Assembly (NCBI GenBank): GCA_900466005.1
Contig: UEGQ01000004.1
Span: forward strand, 1 to 64,000
Length of the DNA: 64,000 nt
Origin: Hyphomicrobiales bacterium
GTDB taxonomy: Bacteria; Pseudomonadota; Alphaproteobacteria; Rhizobiales; Rhizobiaceae
Reading direction: 5' to 3'
A model generated the notes under the pieces. It saw only the letters and a list, made by a program, of their open reading frames with translations, was not told where the DNA came from and searched no databases. Positions 50,469 to 59,162 of this stretch are shown here, piece after piece (within the stretch, counting starts at the first letter, position 1; each line of letters begins with the position of its first letter). The position numbers and the translations under genes were made by a program.

Positions 50469-51965
50469 TCAAGCGGCGGTGTCGATGCAGAGGTATTTGA
50501 GCTCGGTGAAGGCCTCCATGCCGTGACGGGAGCCCTCGCGGCCGAGGCCGGACTGTTTCCAGCCGCCGAAGGGGATCGATCCTCCGGTGATCTTCACCCG
50601 GTTGATCGCCACCATGCCGTATTCGAGCGCGCGGGCGAGACGCATCTGGCGGGCCCCGCTTTCGGTGACGACATAGGCGATGAGGCCGTATTCGGTGTTG
50701 TTTGCGCGGGCGATCACCTCGTCCTCGGTATCGAAGGCGCTGACGGCGGCCACAGGGCCGAACGTCTCTTCCCACATGATGAGGGCGTCGTCGGACACAT
50801 CGGTCAGCAGCGTCGGCTGGAAGAAGAGCGGCCCCGCGGGATGGCGCTTGCCGCCGACGGCAAGCGTCGCGCCTCTTTTCAGCGCGTCGGCTACGTGTTC
50901 TTCCACCTTGGCGATCGCACGCTCATGCATCAGCGGTCCGATATCGGTGTCTGGCTCCAGGCCTGAACCCGTCTTGAGGCGCGCGATCCGCGTGGCAAAC
51001 GCCTCCTGGAAAGCCTTGAGAATGGGGCGCTCGACATAAATGCGGTTGGCGGCGAGGCAATCCTGCCCGGAGGTCGCAAATTTGGCGGTAATGGCGATGT
51101 CGGCCGCCCTTTCCACATCGGCATCGGCGAAGACGATCAACGGAGCGTGTCCGCCGAGTTCCATGACGAGGCGCTTCATGGTCGGTGCGCACTGGCCTGC
51201 AATCAGCCTGCCGATCTCGGTCGATCCGGTGAAGCTCATCGCGCGAACCCGCGCATCCTGGCTCATGCATCCGACAATCGTGGCGGCATCGCCGGTGACG
51301 ACGTTGAAGACCCCGGCCGGAAGGCCCGCCCGTTCACCGAGCTGCGCGAGGGCGAGTGCGGAGAGCGGTGTCTCGGAGGACGGGTGCGCGACGACGGTAT
51401 TGCCGGCGGCAAGCGCTGCGGCCGCCTTGCGGGTGATCATCGCGGACGGGAAGTTCCAGGGGGTGACGATCCCGACGACGCCGAGTGCCTCCCTGCGGAC
51501 GATCATCTCGGCTCCGGGGAGGTGACTCGTCACGCTTTCGGCGTTGAGGCGCTTTCCCTCCTCGCCATACCATTCGAGGAAGGAGGCGGCATAGTCGATC
51601 TCGCCGCGCGATTCAGCCAGTGGCTTGCCCTGTTCGAGCGTCATCAGCAGCGCGAGATCGTCCTTGGCGGCATGCATCAGGTCGTGCCACCGGCGCAGGA
51701 TTGCGGCGCGTGCCTGCGGGAGCATGTCGCGCCAGGACTTGAAAGCCTTTTCTGCAGCGTCGACGGCCTCCGATACCTGGGCGCCGTCGAGTGCCGCGAC
51801 GAAAGCGAGTGTTGCGCCGGTCGAAGGGTCGCGGACCTCCCGCGTCCTGCCGCCTTCGCCGGCGACCCAGCGTCCACCGACATAGGCGAGTTCCCGCAGC
51901 AATTGCGGGTCGCTCAGGTGTTTCAGAGCATCGTGAAAGGCTGTGCGCGCAAAGATGGCGGTCAT
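50469..51965 (-). CDS. doeC: Aldehyde dehydrogenase of ectoine catabolism (aspartate-semialdehyde to aspartate)
   Basis: The 498-residue enzyme is a succinate-semialdehyde-type dehydrogenase: N171 (VTPWNFPSAMITRK), catalytic E269 (LVMELGGHAP), C303 (TSGQDCLAANRIYVE), and later EETFGPVAAV and GGWKQSGLGREGSRHG. Family members oxidise short semialdehydes with NAD(P). GAGGAG precedes the ATG at 51965. Position between the asnC-type regulator and the aminotransferase fits the final step to L-aspartate. The rhizobial name for this gene is ssd. Confidence 0.85.
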   Translation of the reverse strand: MTAIFARTAFHDALKHLSDPQLLRELAYVGGRWVAGEGGRTREVRDPSTGATLAFVAALDGAQVSEAVDAAEKAFKSWRDMLPQARAAILRRWHDLMHAAKDDLALLMTLEQGKPLAESRGEIDYAASFLEWYGEEGKRLNAESVTSHLPGAEMIVRREALGVVGIVTPWNFPSAMITRKAAAALAAGNTVVAHPSSETPLSALALAQLGERAGLPAGVFNVVTGDAATIVGCMSQDARVRAMSFTGSTEIGRLIAGQCAPTMKRLVMELGGHAPLIVFADADVERAADIAITAKFATSGQDCLAANRIYVERPILKAFQEAFATRIARLKTGSGLEPDTDIGPLMHERAIAKVEEHVADALKRGATLAVGGKRHPAGPLFFQPTLLTDVSDDALIMWEETFGPVAAVSAFDTEDEVIARANNTEYGLIAYVVTESGARQMRLARALEYGMVAINRVKITGGSIPFGGWKQSGLGREGSRHGMEAFTELKYLCIDTAA

Positions 51966-52152
51966 CTCGTATCTCCTCGAACTTGGTGCGGGAAGACTGC
52001 CACGGTCGGCGCGAGAGATTGTCCAATCAGGTACGCCTGCGAAGAGACTTTGGCCAAAGTTGCCGGGATCGGAAGAGAGATCGTCTGGACACGAGAGGCG
52101 CAGGTCACGTGTGAGGCCGTCGCCGTCAGTCCTGTTCGACGCTCGGCCGAGC

Positions 52153-52635
52153 CTACCCGGCTTGCGGCAAGAGCGTGGCGAGCGGCAGGATCGTTTCGTC
52201 TTTCACGGTCTTCGTGACGATGTAGGTGAAATAGCGGTCGATGCCGAGTTCGCGCGCCAGCAGTTCGTCGACCAGCCGCTGATAGGCGTCGATGTCCGGG
52301 GTCATGCACTTCATGATGTAGTCGACGCCACCACCGACCGACCAGCAGGCGACGATTTCGGGGATTGCCGCGACGGCGCGCTCGAAACGATCGAAATCGG
52401 CCTGGCGATGATTGGCGAGCGTGATCTCCATCATGACATTGGCGACGGGCGCAATCCGACGCACGGCAACGCGCGCGTGGTAGCCGGTCACGATACCGGC
52501 CTTTTCGAGTTTCCGAAGCCGCATCCAGCAGGGCGTCGGCGACAGGCCGACGCGTTCGGCGAGCGCCAGCTTGGTGATCCGCCCGTCTGCCTGGATCGCC
52601 TCGAGGATGCGCAGATCGATCGCGTCGAGTTTCAT
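52153..52635 (-). CDS. Lrp/AsnC-family regulator
   Basis: The 160-residue protein has an Lrp/AsnC helix-turn-helix (LDAIDLRILEAIQADGRITK, LALAERVGLSPTPCWMRLRK) and an AsnC ligand domain (RAM fold; YHARVAVRRIAPVANVMMEI, VTKTVKDETILPLATLLPQA). The Lrp member next to ectoine genes (DoeX in Halomonas, AsnC in rhizobia) is held to sense pathway metabolites. I chose the ATG at 52635; the frame is open to 52671 upstream. It is divergent from enuR across about 107 bases. Confidence 0.85.
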   Translation of the reverse strand: MKLDAIDLRILEAIQADGRITKLALAERVGLSPTPCWMRLRKLEKAGIVTGYHARVAVRRIAPVANVMMEITLANHRQADFDRFERAVAAIPEIVACWSVGGGVDYIMKCMTPDIDAYQRLVDELLARELGIDRYFTYIVTKTVKDETILPLATLLPQAG

Positions 52636-52740
52636 TCGGGGGTGCCTTCCATCGAGCATCGGTCGCGTCAAAGTCAGGGAAAAGACATTGGGTGTTCACT
52701 TTTGCGTTGTCAATTGAGCTGATTTTTATCACTGTTGAAA

Positions 52741-52750
52741 TCATGACAAA
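52741..52750. promoter_or_regulatory. ATCATGACAA site at the enuR start codon
   Basis: ATCATGACAA (52741-52750) is the reverse complement of TTGTCATGAT found at 54164-54173. It spans the enuR ATG, a good position for autorepression by a MocR-type regulator. Confidence 0.4.
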
Positions 52751-54128
52751 TTGGACGCCTGACACAACACTCCTGCGCCGCCCCGCCTACCTCTCCCTGG
52801 CCGATCAGTTTGCTCGTGCCATCCAGGAAGGAAAGCTTCAGAATGGCGCGCGACTTCCGACCCACCGCAAGCTCGCCGACGACCTGAAGCTCTCGGTTCA
52901 GACGGTGAGCCGAGCCTACGACGAACTCATTCGGCGAGGACTGATCTCCGGCGAAATCGGCCGCGGGAGCTTCGTGCAGACCCGCCCGCGCGAGCCCGAG
53001 CCGCCGTATCTCCCGGAGCGCCTTGGCGAACTGATCGATCTTTCGATTCTCAAGCCGGTCTGCGAACAGATCCATCTCGAAAAGATGCGGCAGGGATTTG
53101 CCTGGCTCGCCGAGAACCTGCCGGCGAGCTCGGCACTTTCCTTCCGGCCGAACATGGTGTTCCCGCGCCATCGCAATGTGGCCGCGCAATGGCTGTCGTA
53201 TTGCGGGCTCGACATCTCGCCGCTCAACATCAATCTCACCAACGGCGCGACATCTGCCATGACGGTGGCGCTGATGAGCGTTGCGCCGCCGGGCTCGACG
53301 ATTGCCACGGAGGCTATCAGCCACCATACGCTGGTGCCGCTCTCGAGCTATCTCGGCATTCACCTCCAGGGTTTGCCGATCGACGACGACGGCATGATCC
53401 CGGAGGCGCTCGACGAGGCTTGCCGGAAAGGCGTCATTCGCGCGATCTTCCTGCAGCCCTCGGTCATAAATCCGACCGCGACACTGATGAGTGTCGAGCG
53501 CCGTGCGGCGCTTGCCGAGGTGGCACGACGGCACGACCTGGCCATCATCGAAAACGACATCCTCGGTCCGCTGGTGGAGGAACGCTTGCCTCCGGTCGCG
53601 GCACTCGCGCCGGAACGAACGCTTTATGTGACCAGTTTCACGAAGATCACCGTGCCGGGCTTGCGGATCGGCTATCTGGCGGCGCCGGATCGCTACATGG
53701 CCGCCGTAGCCAACCGGCACCTCGTCTCGAACTGGATGGCGACGCCGTCGATCGCCGAAATTGCGACACGCTGGGTGAGCGACGGCACGGCGATGGAACT
53801 CGTGAAGTGGCAGCGCCGGGCGCTGGCCGCTCGCCACGCGATCGCGAAGGAGACGCTGGGCAGACTTCCCCACCGCAGTCATCCGCAGGGCCTGCACGTC
53901 TGGTTGCCGCTTCCGCAGGGCCATCTGGAAGATGCATTCGTCTCCCAGGCGAGACTTCGAGGTGTTGCGATCGCTCCCGGTGCCTCGTTCCGGACGGCCG
54001 ACAGTGGTTGGCACCCCGCCGTCCGGATTTCGCTCGGCTCGACGACGGAACAGGAACTGAGGACCGGTCTGGGTATTATCGCATCACTGGCCCTCGGTGA
54101 TCCGGAAGCGCTGTTGCTTGCGATTTGA
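52743..54128 (+). CDS. enuR: EnuR, MocR-type regulator of ectoine catabolism
   Basis: The 461-residue protein has a GntR winged helix at the start (LADQFARAIQEGKLQNGARL, KLADDLKLSVQTVSRAYDEL) and an aminotransferase-like domain (residues 110-460) with the PLP lysine at K301 in SFTKITVPGLRIGYL. MocR regulators with this layout (EnuR) repress ectoine catabolic genes until an intermediate such as N-alpha-acetyl-diaminobutyrate reacts with PLP. I chose the ATG at 52743; the preceding GTG frame (52692) adds a hydrophobic stretch with no homology. It precedes ehuA by 123 bases. Confidence 0.9.
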   Translation: MTNWTPDTTLLRRPAYLSLADQFARAIQEGKLQNGARLPTHRKLADDLKLSVQTVSRAYDELIRRGLISGEIGRGSFVQTRPREPEPPYLPERLGELIDLSILKPVCEQIHLEKMRQGFAWLAENLPASSALSFRPNMVFPRHRNVAAQWLSYCGLDISPLNINLTNGATSAMTVALMSVAPPGSTIATEAISHHTLVPLSSYLGIHLQGLPIDDDGMIPEALDEACRKGVIRAIFLQPSVINPTATLMSVERRAALAEVARRHDLAIIENDILGPLVEERLPPVAALAPERTLYVTSFTKITVPGLRIGYLAAPDRYMAAVANRHLVSNWMATPSIAEIATRWVSDGTAMELVKWQRRALAARHAIAKETLGRLPHRSHPQGLHVWLPLPQGHLEDAFVSQARLRGVAIAPGASFRTADSGWHPAVRISLGSTTEQELRTGLGIIASLALGDPEALLLAI

Positions 54129-54132
54129 CTTT

Positions 54133-54196
54133 GACGCCCATGATTTGGGCGTCGTCGCAATAATTGTCATGATATTATTATTGCAATTGACATGAT
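54133..54196 (+). promoter_or_regulatory. Hairpin and EnuR-like operator repeats before ehuA
   Basis: GACGCCCA (54133-54140) and TGGGCGTC (54146-54153) form an 8-bp hairpin just after enuR. Downstream, TTGTCATGAT (54164-54173) and TTGACATGAT (54187-54196) are direct repeats 23 bp apart in an A/T-rich block. They should be the regulatory sites of the ehu-eut operon. Confidence 0.5.
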
Positions 54197-54251
54197 TTGA
54201 GAGGCGCATCATCGTTAGGTCATCATCTGTCTCAGAGGGAGAGAGACACGA

Positions 54252-55037
54252 ATGCCCGAGCCGATTATCCGCATCGACAATATCGTGAAGAGATACGGTC
54301 ACCTGACGGTGCTGGACGGGCTGTCGATGGAGGTCATGCCGGGTGAAAAACTCGCGCTGATCGGCCCCTCCGGTTCGGGCAAGACGACGATTCTGCGGAT
54401 CCTGATGACGCTCGAGAGCATCAGCGGCGGCTTCATCCAGGTCGAGGGCGAGCAGCTTTATCACATGACGAAGGGGGATCGCCTCGTTCCGGCCGACGAG
54501 CGCCACCTGCACAAGATGCGCGAGAAGACCGGCATGGTCTTCCAGCACTTCAATCTCTTTCCCCACAAATGCGTGCTCGACAACGTGACGCTCGCGCCGA
54601 TGCTGACCAAGGGCGTTGCGCGGGCCGATGCCGAAAGGCGGGCGATGGAGCTTCTCGACATGGTGGGGCTGGCCGACAAGGCCAAAAGCATGCCGGCGCA
54701 ACTGTCCGGCGGGCAGAAACAGCGTGTTGCGATCGCCCGCGCACTGGCGCTTTCCCCGAAGATCATGCTGTTCGACGAGGTGACCTCCGCACTCGATCCC
54801 GAGCTCGTCGAGGAGGTGCTGAACGTCATGCGCAAGCTCGCCGAGGAGACGGACATGACGATGCTGCTCGTGACCCACGAGATGGGGTTTGCCCATGACT
54901 TTGCCGATCGGGTGCTCTTCTTCGACCGTGGCAAGATCGTCGAGCAGGGAAAGCCCGAGGACATCTTCCGGCAGCCGACCCAGGAACGCACCCAGGCCTT
55001 CCTGCGCAAGATCATCGCGGCAGGGCATCGCGTCTGA
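54252..55037 (+). CDS. ehuA: EhuA, ATPase of the ectoine ABC importer
   Basis: The 261-residue ATPase is of the polar-amino-acid type: Walker A ([13 protein letters not shown]), DDEK...[17 protein letters not shown], signature ([15 protein letters not shown]) and Walker B ([14 protein letters not shown]). In S. meliloti this gene begins the ehuABCD-eutABCDE operon. GAGGGAGAG precedes the ATG at 54252. Confidence 0.92.
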   Translation: MPEPIIRIDNIVKRYGHLTVLDGLSMEVMPGEKLALIGPSGSGKTTILRILMTLESISGGFIQVEGEQLYHMTKGDRLVPADERHLHKMREKTGMVFQHFNLFPHKCVLDNVTLAPMLTKGVARADAERRAMELLDMVGLADKAKSMPAQLSGGQKQRVAIARALALSPKIMLFDEVTSALDPELVEEVLNVMRKLAEETDMTMLLVTHEMGFAHDFADRVLFFDRGKIVEQGKPEDIFRQPTQERTQAFLRKIIAAGHRV

Positions 55038-55099
55038 GCATCAACTCAGCGCCTGCCGCACGCATGAACACCAAGACAACAACAGAGGAGACGGGAACA

Positions 55100-55951
55100 A
55101 TGAAACTGAGAGACTGGATTTCTGTCGCGGCAGGCGCGACCGCCTTGATGGCAGTGGCGGCGGCAATGCCCGCTGCAGCGGACGAAAACAAGCTGGAGGA
55201 ATTGAAGGCGCAGGGCTTCGCGCGCATTGCCATCGCCAACGAGCCGCCGTTCACGGCCGTCGGTGCCGACGGCAAGGTCTCCGGGGCTGCGCCGGACGTC
55301 GCGCGCGAAGTCTTCAAGCGCCTCGGCGTTGCCGACGTCGCTGCCTCGATTTCGGAATATGGCGCAATGATCCCGGGCCTCCAGGCCGGGCGTCACGATG
55401 CCATCACAGCGGGGCTCTTCATGAAGCCGGAACGTTGCTCGGCCGTTGCCTATTCCGAACCGATCCTTTGCGACGCGGAAGCCTTTGCCCTCAAGAAGGG
55501 TAATCCGCTGGGTCTGAAGAGCTACAAGGATATCGCCGACAACCCCGATGCGAAGATCGGTGCGCCTGGCGGCGGCACCGAGGAGAAACTGGCGCTCGAA
55601 GCTGGCGTGCCGCGTGACCGTGTCATCGTCGTGCCGGACGGGCAGAGCGGCTTGAAAATGCTTCAGGACGGTCGCATTGACGTCTATTCGCTGCCGGTCC
55701 TCTCCATCCACAGCCTTCTCGAGAAGGCCAACGATCCGACGCTTGAAGTCGTGGCGCCGGTCGAAGGTGCGCCGGTCTACTGCGATGGCGCGGCCTTCAG
55801 GAAGGGCGACGAGGCCCTGCGCGACGCCTTCGACGTCGAGCTCGCGAAGATGAAGGAATCGGGCGAGTTCGCGAAGATCATCGAGCCCTACGGCTTCTCG
55901 GCGAAGGCGGCGATGTCGACGTCGCGCGAAAAGCTCTGTGCAGCCAAATAG
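55100..55951 (+). CDS. ehuB: EhuB, ectoine/hydroxyectoine-binding protein
   Basis: The 283-residue protein has a signal peptide (LRDWISVAAGATALMAVAAA, cleavage after AAA/AAD) and a family 3 binding fold: GFARIAIANEPPFTAVGADG, AAPDVAREVFKRLGV, GLQAGRHDAITAGLFMKPER and VVAPVEGAPVYCDGAAF. EhuB of S. meliloti binds ectoine and hydroxyectoine through aromatic and acidic residues. I chose the ATG at 55100; AGGAG lies 12 bases before it. The next gene is EhuC. Confidence 0.9.
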   Translation: MKLRDWISVAAGATALMAVAAAMPAAADENKLEELKAQGFARIAIANEPPFTAVGADGKVSGAAPDVAREVFKRLGVADVAASISEYGAMIPGLQAGRHDAITAGLFMKPERCSAVAYSEPILCDAEAFALKKGNPLGLKSYKDIADNPDAKIGAPGGGTEEKLALEAGVPRDRVIVVPDGQSGLKMLQDGRIDVYSLPVLSIHSLLEKANDPTLEVVAPVEGAPVYCDGAAFRKGDEALRDAFDVELAKMKESGEFAKIIEPYGFSAKAAMSTSREKLCAAK

Positions 55952-56051
55952 TCGGTGCTCTCAGCATCGGCAGCCTTCTCTCCGCCCCGGCGGAGGGAAG
56001 GCGCTCGGTGCCGCCAATGGCAAAACCGAATTCGACGGGAACGTTTGAACA

Positions 56052-56711
56052 ATGATCGACTGGTCCGGTTACATCGGATTGATCCTCGAGGGCGCATGGG
56101 TGACAGTGCAACTGACGCTCATGGGTTCGGCACTCGCCCTCGTGGCGGCCTTTGCGGCCGGGCTCGGGCGGCTCAGCCGTTTCATGGCGGTGCGTGCGCT
56201 CGCCACCACCTATATCGAGTTCTTTCGCGGCACCTCGATCTTCGTCCAGCTTTTCTGGGCCTATTTCGTGCTTCCGTTTGCCGGCATCACGCTGACACCG
56301 CTTCAGGCCGGCGTGCTGGCGCTCGGGCTCAATGTCGGCGCCTACGGGGCCGAGGTGGTGCGCGGCGCGGTGAAGGCGATCGGACGCGAGCAGCGGGAGG
56401 CGTGCATCGCGCTCAATCTCACGCGCCGCCAGGCGATGCGGCACGTGATCCTGCCGCAGGCCTTGCCGCTGATGCTGCCGACCTTCGGCAACAACGCGAT
56501 CGAACTCTTGAAGGGCACCGCCGTCGTCTCGCTGATCTCGCTGACGGACATGACTTTCCAGGCCCAGGTGGTGAGGGCACAGACCGGCAGCACGCTGATC
56601 CCGTTCGCGACCATCCTGGTGCTCTACTTCATCATGGCATCGGTCATTTCGTTCGGCATGCGCTGGCTCGAGCGGCGAGCCGCCCGCGGTCTCGACGGTG
56701 TGAGGGCCTGA
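56052..56711 (+). CDS. ehuC: EhuC, permease of the ectoine ABC importer
   Basis: The 219-residue protein has the polar-amino-acid permease topology: WVTVQLTLMGSALALVAAFA, TTYIEFFRGTSIFVQLFWAY and the EAA region QREACIALNLTRRQAMRHVI-LPQALPLMLP. It is 100 bases after ehuB. All helices are present. The stop and the ehuD start are separated by two bases. Confidence 0.92.
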   Translation: MIDWSGYIGLILEGAWVTVQLTLMGSALALVAAFAAGLGRLSRFMAVRALATTYIEFFRGTSIFVQLFWAYFVLPFAGITLTPLQAGVLALGLNVGAYGAEVVRGAVKAIGREQREACIALNLTRRQAMRHVILPQALPLMLPTFGNNAIELLKGTAVVSLISLTDMTFQAQVVRAQTGSTLIPFATILVLYFIMASVISFGMRWLERRAARGLDGVRA

Positions 56712-56713
56712 CC

Positions 56714-57376
56714 ATGGAATGGGATTGGGAATTCGTCCGCCAGATCATGCCGACCCTTCTCGAAGGCGCAAAGATCACCGTCCTTGCGACCGTTCTCGGC
56801 GCGGCCGTCGCTGCGATGCTCGGGCTTCTCTTCGCGGTGCTGCGGATGGCCGCGCCGGCGCCGGTCGCACGCGTCACCAGTTTTGCCGTCGAGTTCATTC
56901 GCGGAACGCCGCTGCTCGTGCAACTCTATTTCATCTTCTATGTCCTGCCGGACATCGGCATCCGCCTGCCGGCGCTGCTGGCCGGCGTCATCGGCCTCGG
57001 CATTCATTACGGCACTTATGCCGCGGAGGTCTATCGGGCGGGAATCGAGAACGTTCCGCGCGGCCAGTGGGAGGCGGCCAAGGCGACGAACCTGACGGAG
57101 CGCCAGACCTGGATCCACGTGATCCTGCCGCAGGCGATACCGCCGATGATCCCGGCGCTCGCGAACTACCTGATTGCGATGTTCAAGGAGACACCGCTCC
57201 TTTCCGCAATCACGGTGCTGGAGCTCATGAACCAGGCGAAAAGCATCGCCAACAGCAACTATCGCTACATCGAACCGATGACTCTGGTCGGCGTGTTTTT
57301 CCTGATCATAAGCCTGATCTCGGTCGTCTTCCTCCGCTTTCTGGAAGAACGCTACGCACGAGTGGAGGAACGCTGA
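56714..57376 (+). CDS. ehuD: EhuD, permease of the ectoine ABC importer
   Basis: The 220-residue protein is the second permease: GAKITVLATVLGAAVAAMLG, VEFIRGTPLLVQLYFIFYVL, EAA region GQWEAAKATNLTERQTWIHV-ILPQAIPPMIP and MFKETPLLSAITVLELMNQA. The stop shares a base with the eutA start (57374-57376 and 57376-57378). EhuC and EhuD form the heterodimeric channel driven by EhuA. Confidence 0.92.
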   Translation: MEWDWEFVRQIMPTLLEGAKITVLATVLGAAVAAMLGLLFAVLRMAAPAPVARVTSFAVEFIRGTPLLVQLYFIFYVLPDIGIRLPALLAGVIGLGIHYGTYAAEVYRAGIENVPRGQWEAAKATNLTERQTWIHVILPQAIPPMIPALANYLIAMFKETPLLSAITVLELMNQAKSIANSNYRYIEPMTLVGVFFLIISLISVVFLRFLEERYARVEER

Positions 57377-58161
57377 TGATGAACCCGGTTTCGATTTCTC
57401 TTGCCACGCGTCCGCCTCGGCTTGATCCACGGCCGCTCGACAAGCGCGTCGGCCTCATCATCCTGGCAACGGATCACACGACCGAAGTGGATTTCCAGCG
57501 CCTGGTCGCGTCCGACCGCATCGGCGTCTATGTTGCCCGCATTCCCTACGCCAATCCGGTGACGCCGGAGAACCTCAGGGCGATGCAGCCCTCGCTGACG
57601 GCGGCGGCAGGTCTGATCCTTCCCGACGAGACGCTCGATGTCGTCATGTATTCCTGCACCTCGGCTTCCGTGGTCATCGGCGATGCGGAAGTTGCCGCGG
57701 CCATCAATGCCGCCAAGCCCGGCACCGCCGTGGTCACGCCGACCGCCGCCGCCGTGCGGGGTCTGAAGGCTCTCGGTGCCAAACGGATATCGGTGCTGAC
57801 GCCCTATACGGTCGAGACAAGCCGGCCGATGGCGGAGTATTTCTCCGCGCTCGGCTTCGAGATCGACCGGTTCGCCTGTCTCGGGCTCGCCGACGACAGG
57901 GAGATGGCGCGCATCGCGCCGTCCGAGATCGTGGCGTTCGCGGAGGAGGCGATGGCGCCCGAGTCGGACGCACTTTTCATCTCGTGCACGGCTGTTCGCG
58001 CTGCCGGCGTCATCGCTGAAATAGAGGCGGCGATCGGCAAGCCCGCCGTCAGCAGCAATTATGCAACCGCGTGGGCATGCCTTCGCCTCTGCGGCGACGA
58101 TGGGGCTCGTCCTCAACTTGGCCGGCTGATGGCGTTGCCGCTCGATGGAGTCTGGACATGA
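57376..58161 (+). CDS. eutA: EutA, hydroxyectoine utilisation protein (Asp/Glu racemase-like)
   Basis: The 261-residue protein belongs to the maleate isomerase / Asp-Glu racemase-like group, with cysteines in the two active-site positions: C94 (VMYSCTSASVVIG) and C204 (LFISCTAVRAAG). It acts with EutB and EutC in converting 5-hydroxyectoine to ectoine; its chemical step is described as a stereochemical inversion. No universal-stress gene lies between ehuD and eutA. Overlaps of one base with ehuD and four with eutB couple the genes. Confidence 0.88.
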   Translation: MMNPVSISLATRPPRLDPRPLDKRVGLIILATDHTTEVDFQRLVASDRIGVYVARIPYANPVTPENLRAMQPSLTAAAGLILPDETLDVVMYSCTSASVVIGDAEVAAAINAAKPGTAVVTPTAAAVRGLKALGAKRISVLTPYTVETSRPMAEYFSALGFEIDRFACLGLADDREMARIAPSEIVAFAEEAMAPESDALFISCTAVRAAGVIAEIEAAIGKPAVSSNYATAWACLRLCGDDGARPQLGRLMALPLDGVWT

Positions 58162-59162
58162 ATGCCGCTCTTCCCGTGGGCATCGAGGAAATCGAGGCTG
58201 CTGCCCGGCGCATTGCCGGCCGGGTGCTTCGCACGCCGCTCGTCGCTTCGGCGGCGCTCGGCGAGCGCTGCGGCGTACCGGTCGGTTTGAAGCTCGAGCA
58301 TCACCAGAGGACCGGCAGCTTCAAACTGCGCGGCGCGACCAATGCGGTGCTTTCGCTTTCGCACGACGAGCGGGCGCGCGGTGTTGTTGCCGCGTCGACC
58401 GGCAATCACGGCAGGGCGCTTGCGCATGCGGCGAAGGCGGAAGGCTCGGTCGCTACGATCTGCATGTCGCACCTCGTCCCGGAGAACAAGGTCTCCGAAA
58501 TCCGCCGCCTCGGCGCCGATGTCAGAATTGTCGGAAAATCCCAGGACGAGGCCCAGGAGGAGGTCGAACGGCTGGTCGCCCAAAGGGGTCTCGTGATGGT
58601 TCCACCCTTCGACCACCCGGCCGTAGTAGCAGGACAGGGGACGCTCGGACTTGAGATCGTCGAGCAGATGCCGGACCTGACGACCGTGCTCGTGCCGCTC
58701 TCAGGCGGTGGTCTGGCTGCCGGCGTTGCGGCCGCGGTCAAGGCTCGCAAGCCGACGGCGCGGGTGATCGGGATCACCATGGAACGCGGTGCTGCGATGA
58801 AGGCGAGCCTCGAGGCCGGAAAGCCGGTTCTCGTCGAGGAATATCCAAGTCTCGCGGATTCGCTCGGCGGCGGCATCGGGCTCGACAATCACGTGACCTT
58901 TCGCATGTGCCGCGAACTGCTCGACGACATCGTCCTGCTGACCGAGGCGGAAATCGCCGCCGGGATGCGGCATGGCTACGTGCAGGAACGTGAAGTCGTC
59001 GAAGGTGCTGGAGCCGTCGGCATTGCGGCAATTCTCGCAGGAAAGATCGAAATCGACGGACCGATCGGGGTCATCCTCTCCGGTCGCAATGTCGACATGG
59101 ACCTGCACCAGCGGGTGATGAACGGGCAAGACGATCCGTTCCGCAAGGAGGCAGCTGCATGA
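58158..59162 (+). CDS. eutB: EutB, PLP-dependent hydroxyectoine-utilisation dehydratase
   Basis: The 334-residue enzyme is of the threonine dehydratase / serine racemase fold, with K56 in RTGSFKLRGATNAV as PLP lysine, STGNHGRALAHAAK and the phosphate-binding VPLSGGGLAAGVAA. It should remove the hydroxyl-bearing group during conversion of hydroxyectoine. ATGA overlaps couple it to eutA and eutC. Confidence 0.9.
   Translation: MNAALPVGIEEIEAAARRIAGRVLRTPLVASAALGERCGVPVGLKLEHHQRTGSFKLRGATNAVLSLSHDERARGVVAASTGNHGRALAHAAKAEGSVATICMSHLVPENKVSEIRRLGADVRIVGKSQDEAQEEVERLVAQRGLVMVPPFDHPAVVAGQGTLGLEIVEQMPDLTTVLVPLSGGGLAAGVAAAVKARKPTARVIGITMERGAAMKASLEAGKPVLVEEYPSLADSLGGGIGLDNHVTFRMCRELLDDIVLLTEAEIAAGMRHGYVQEREVVEGAGAVGIAAILAGKIEIDGPIGVILSGRNVDMDLHQRVMNGQDDPFRKEAAA

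Noticed and set aside
56719-57375. EutA with an additional 219 N-terminal residues
   Set aside because: This part is a shifted reading of ehuD, which is an intact permease gene.
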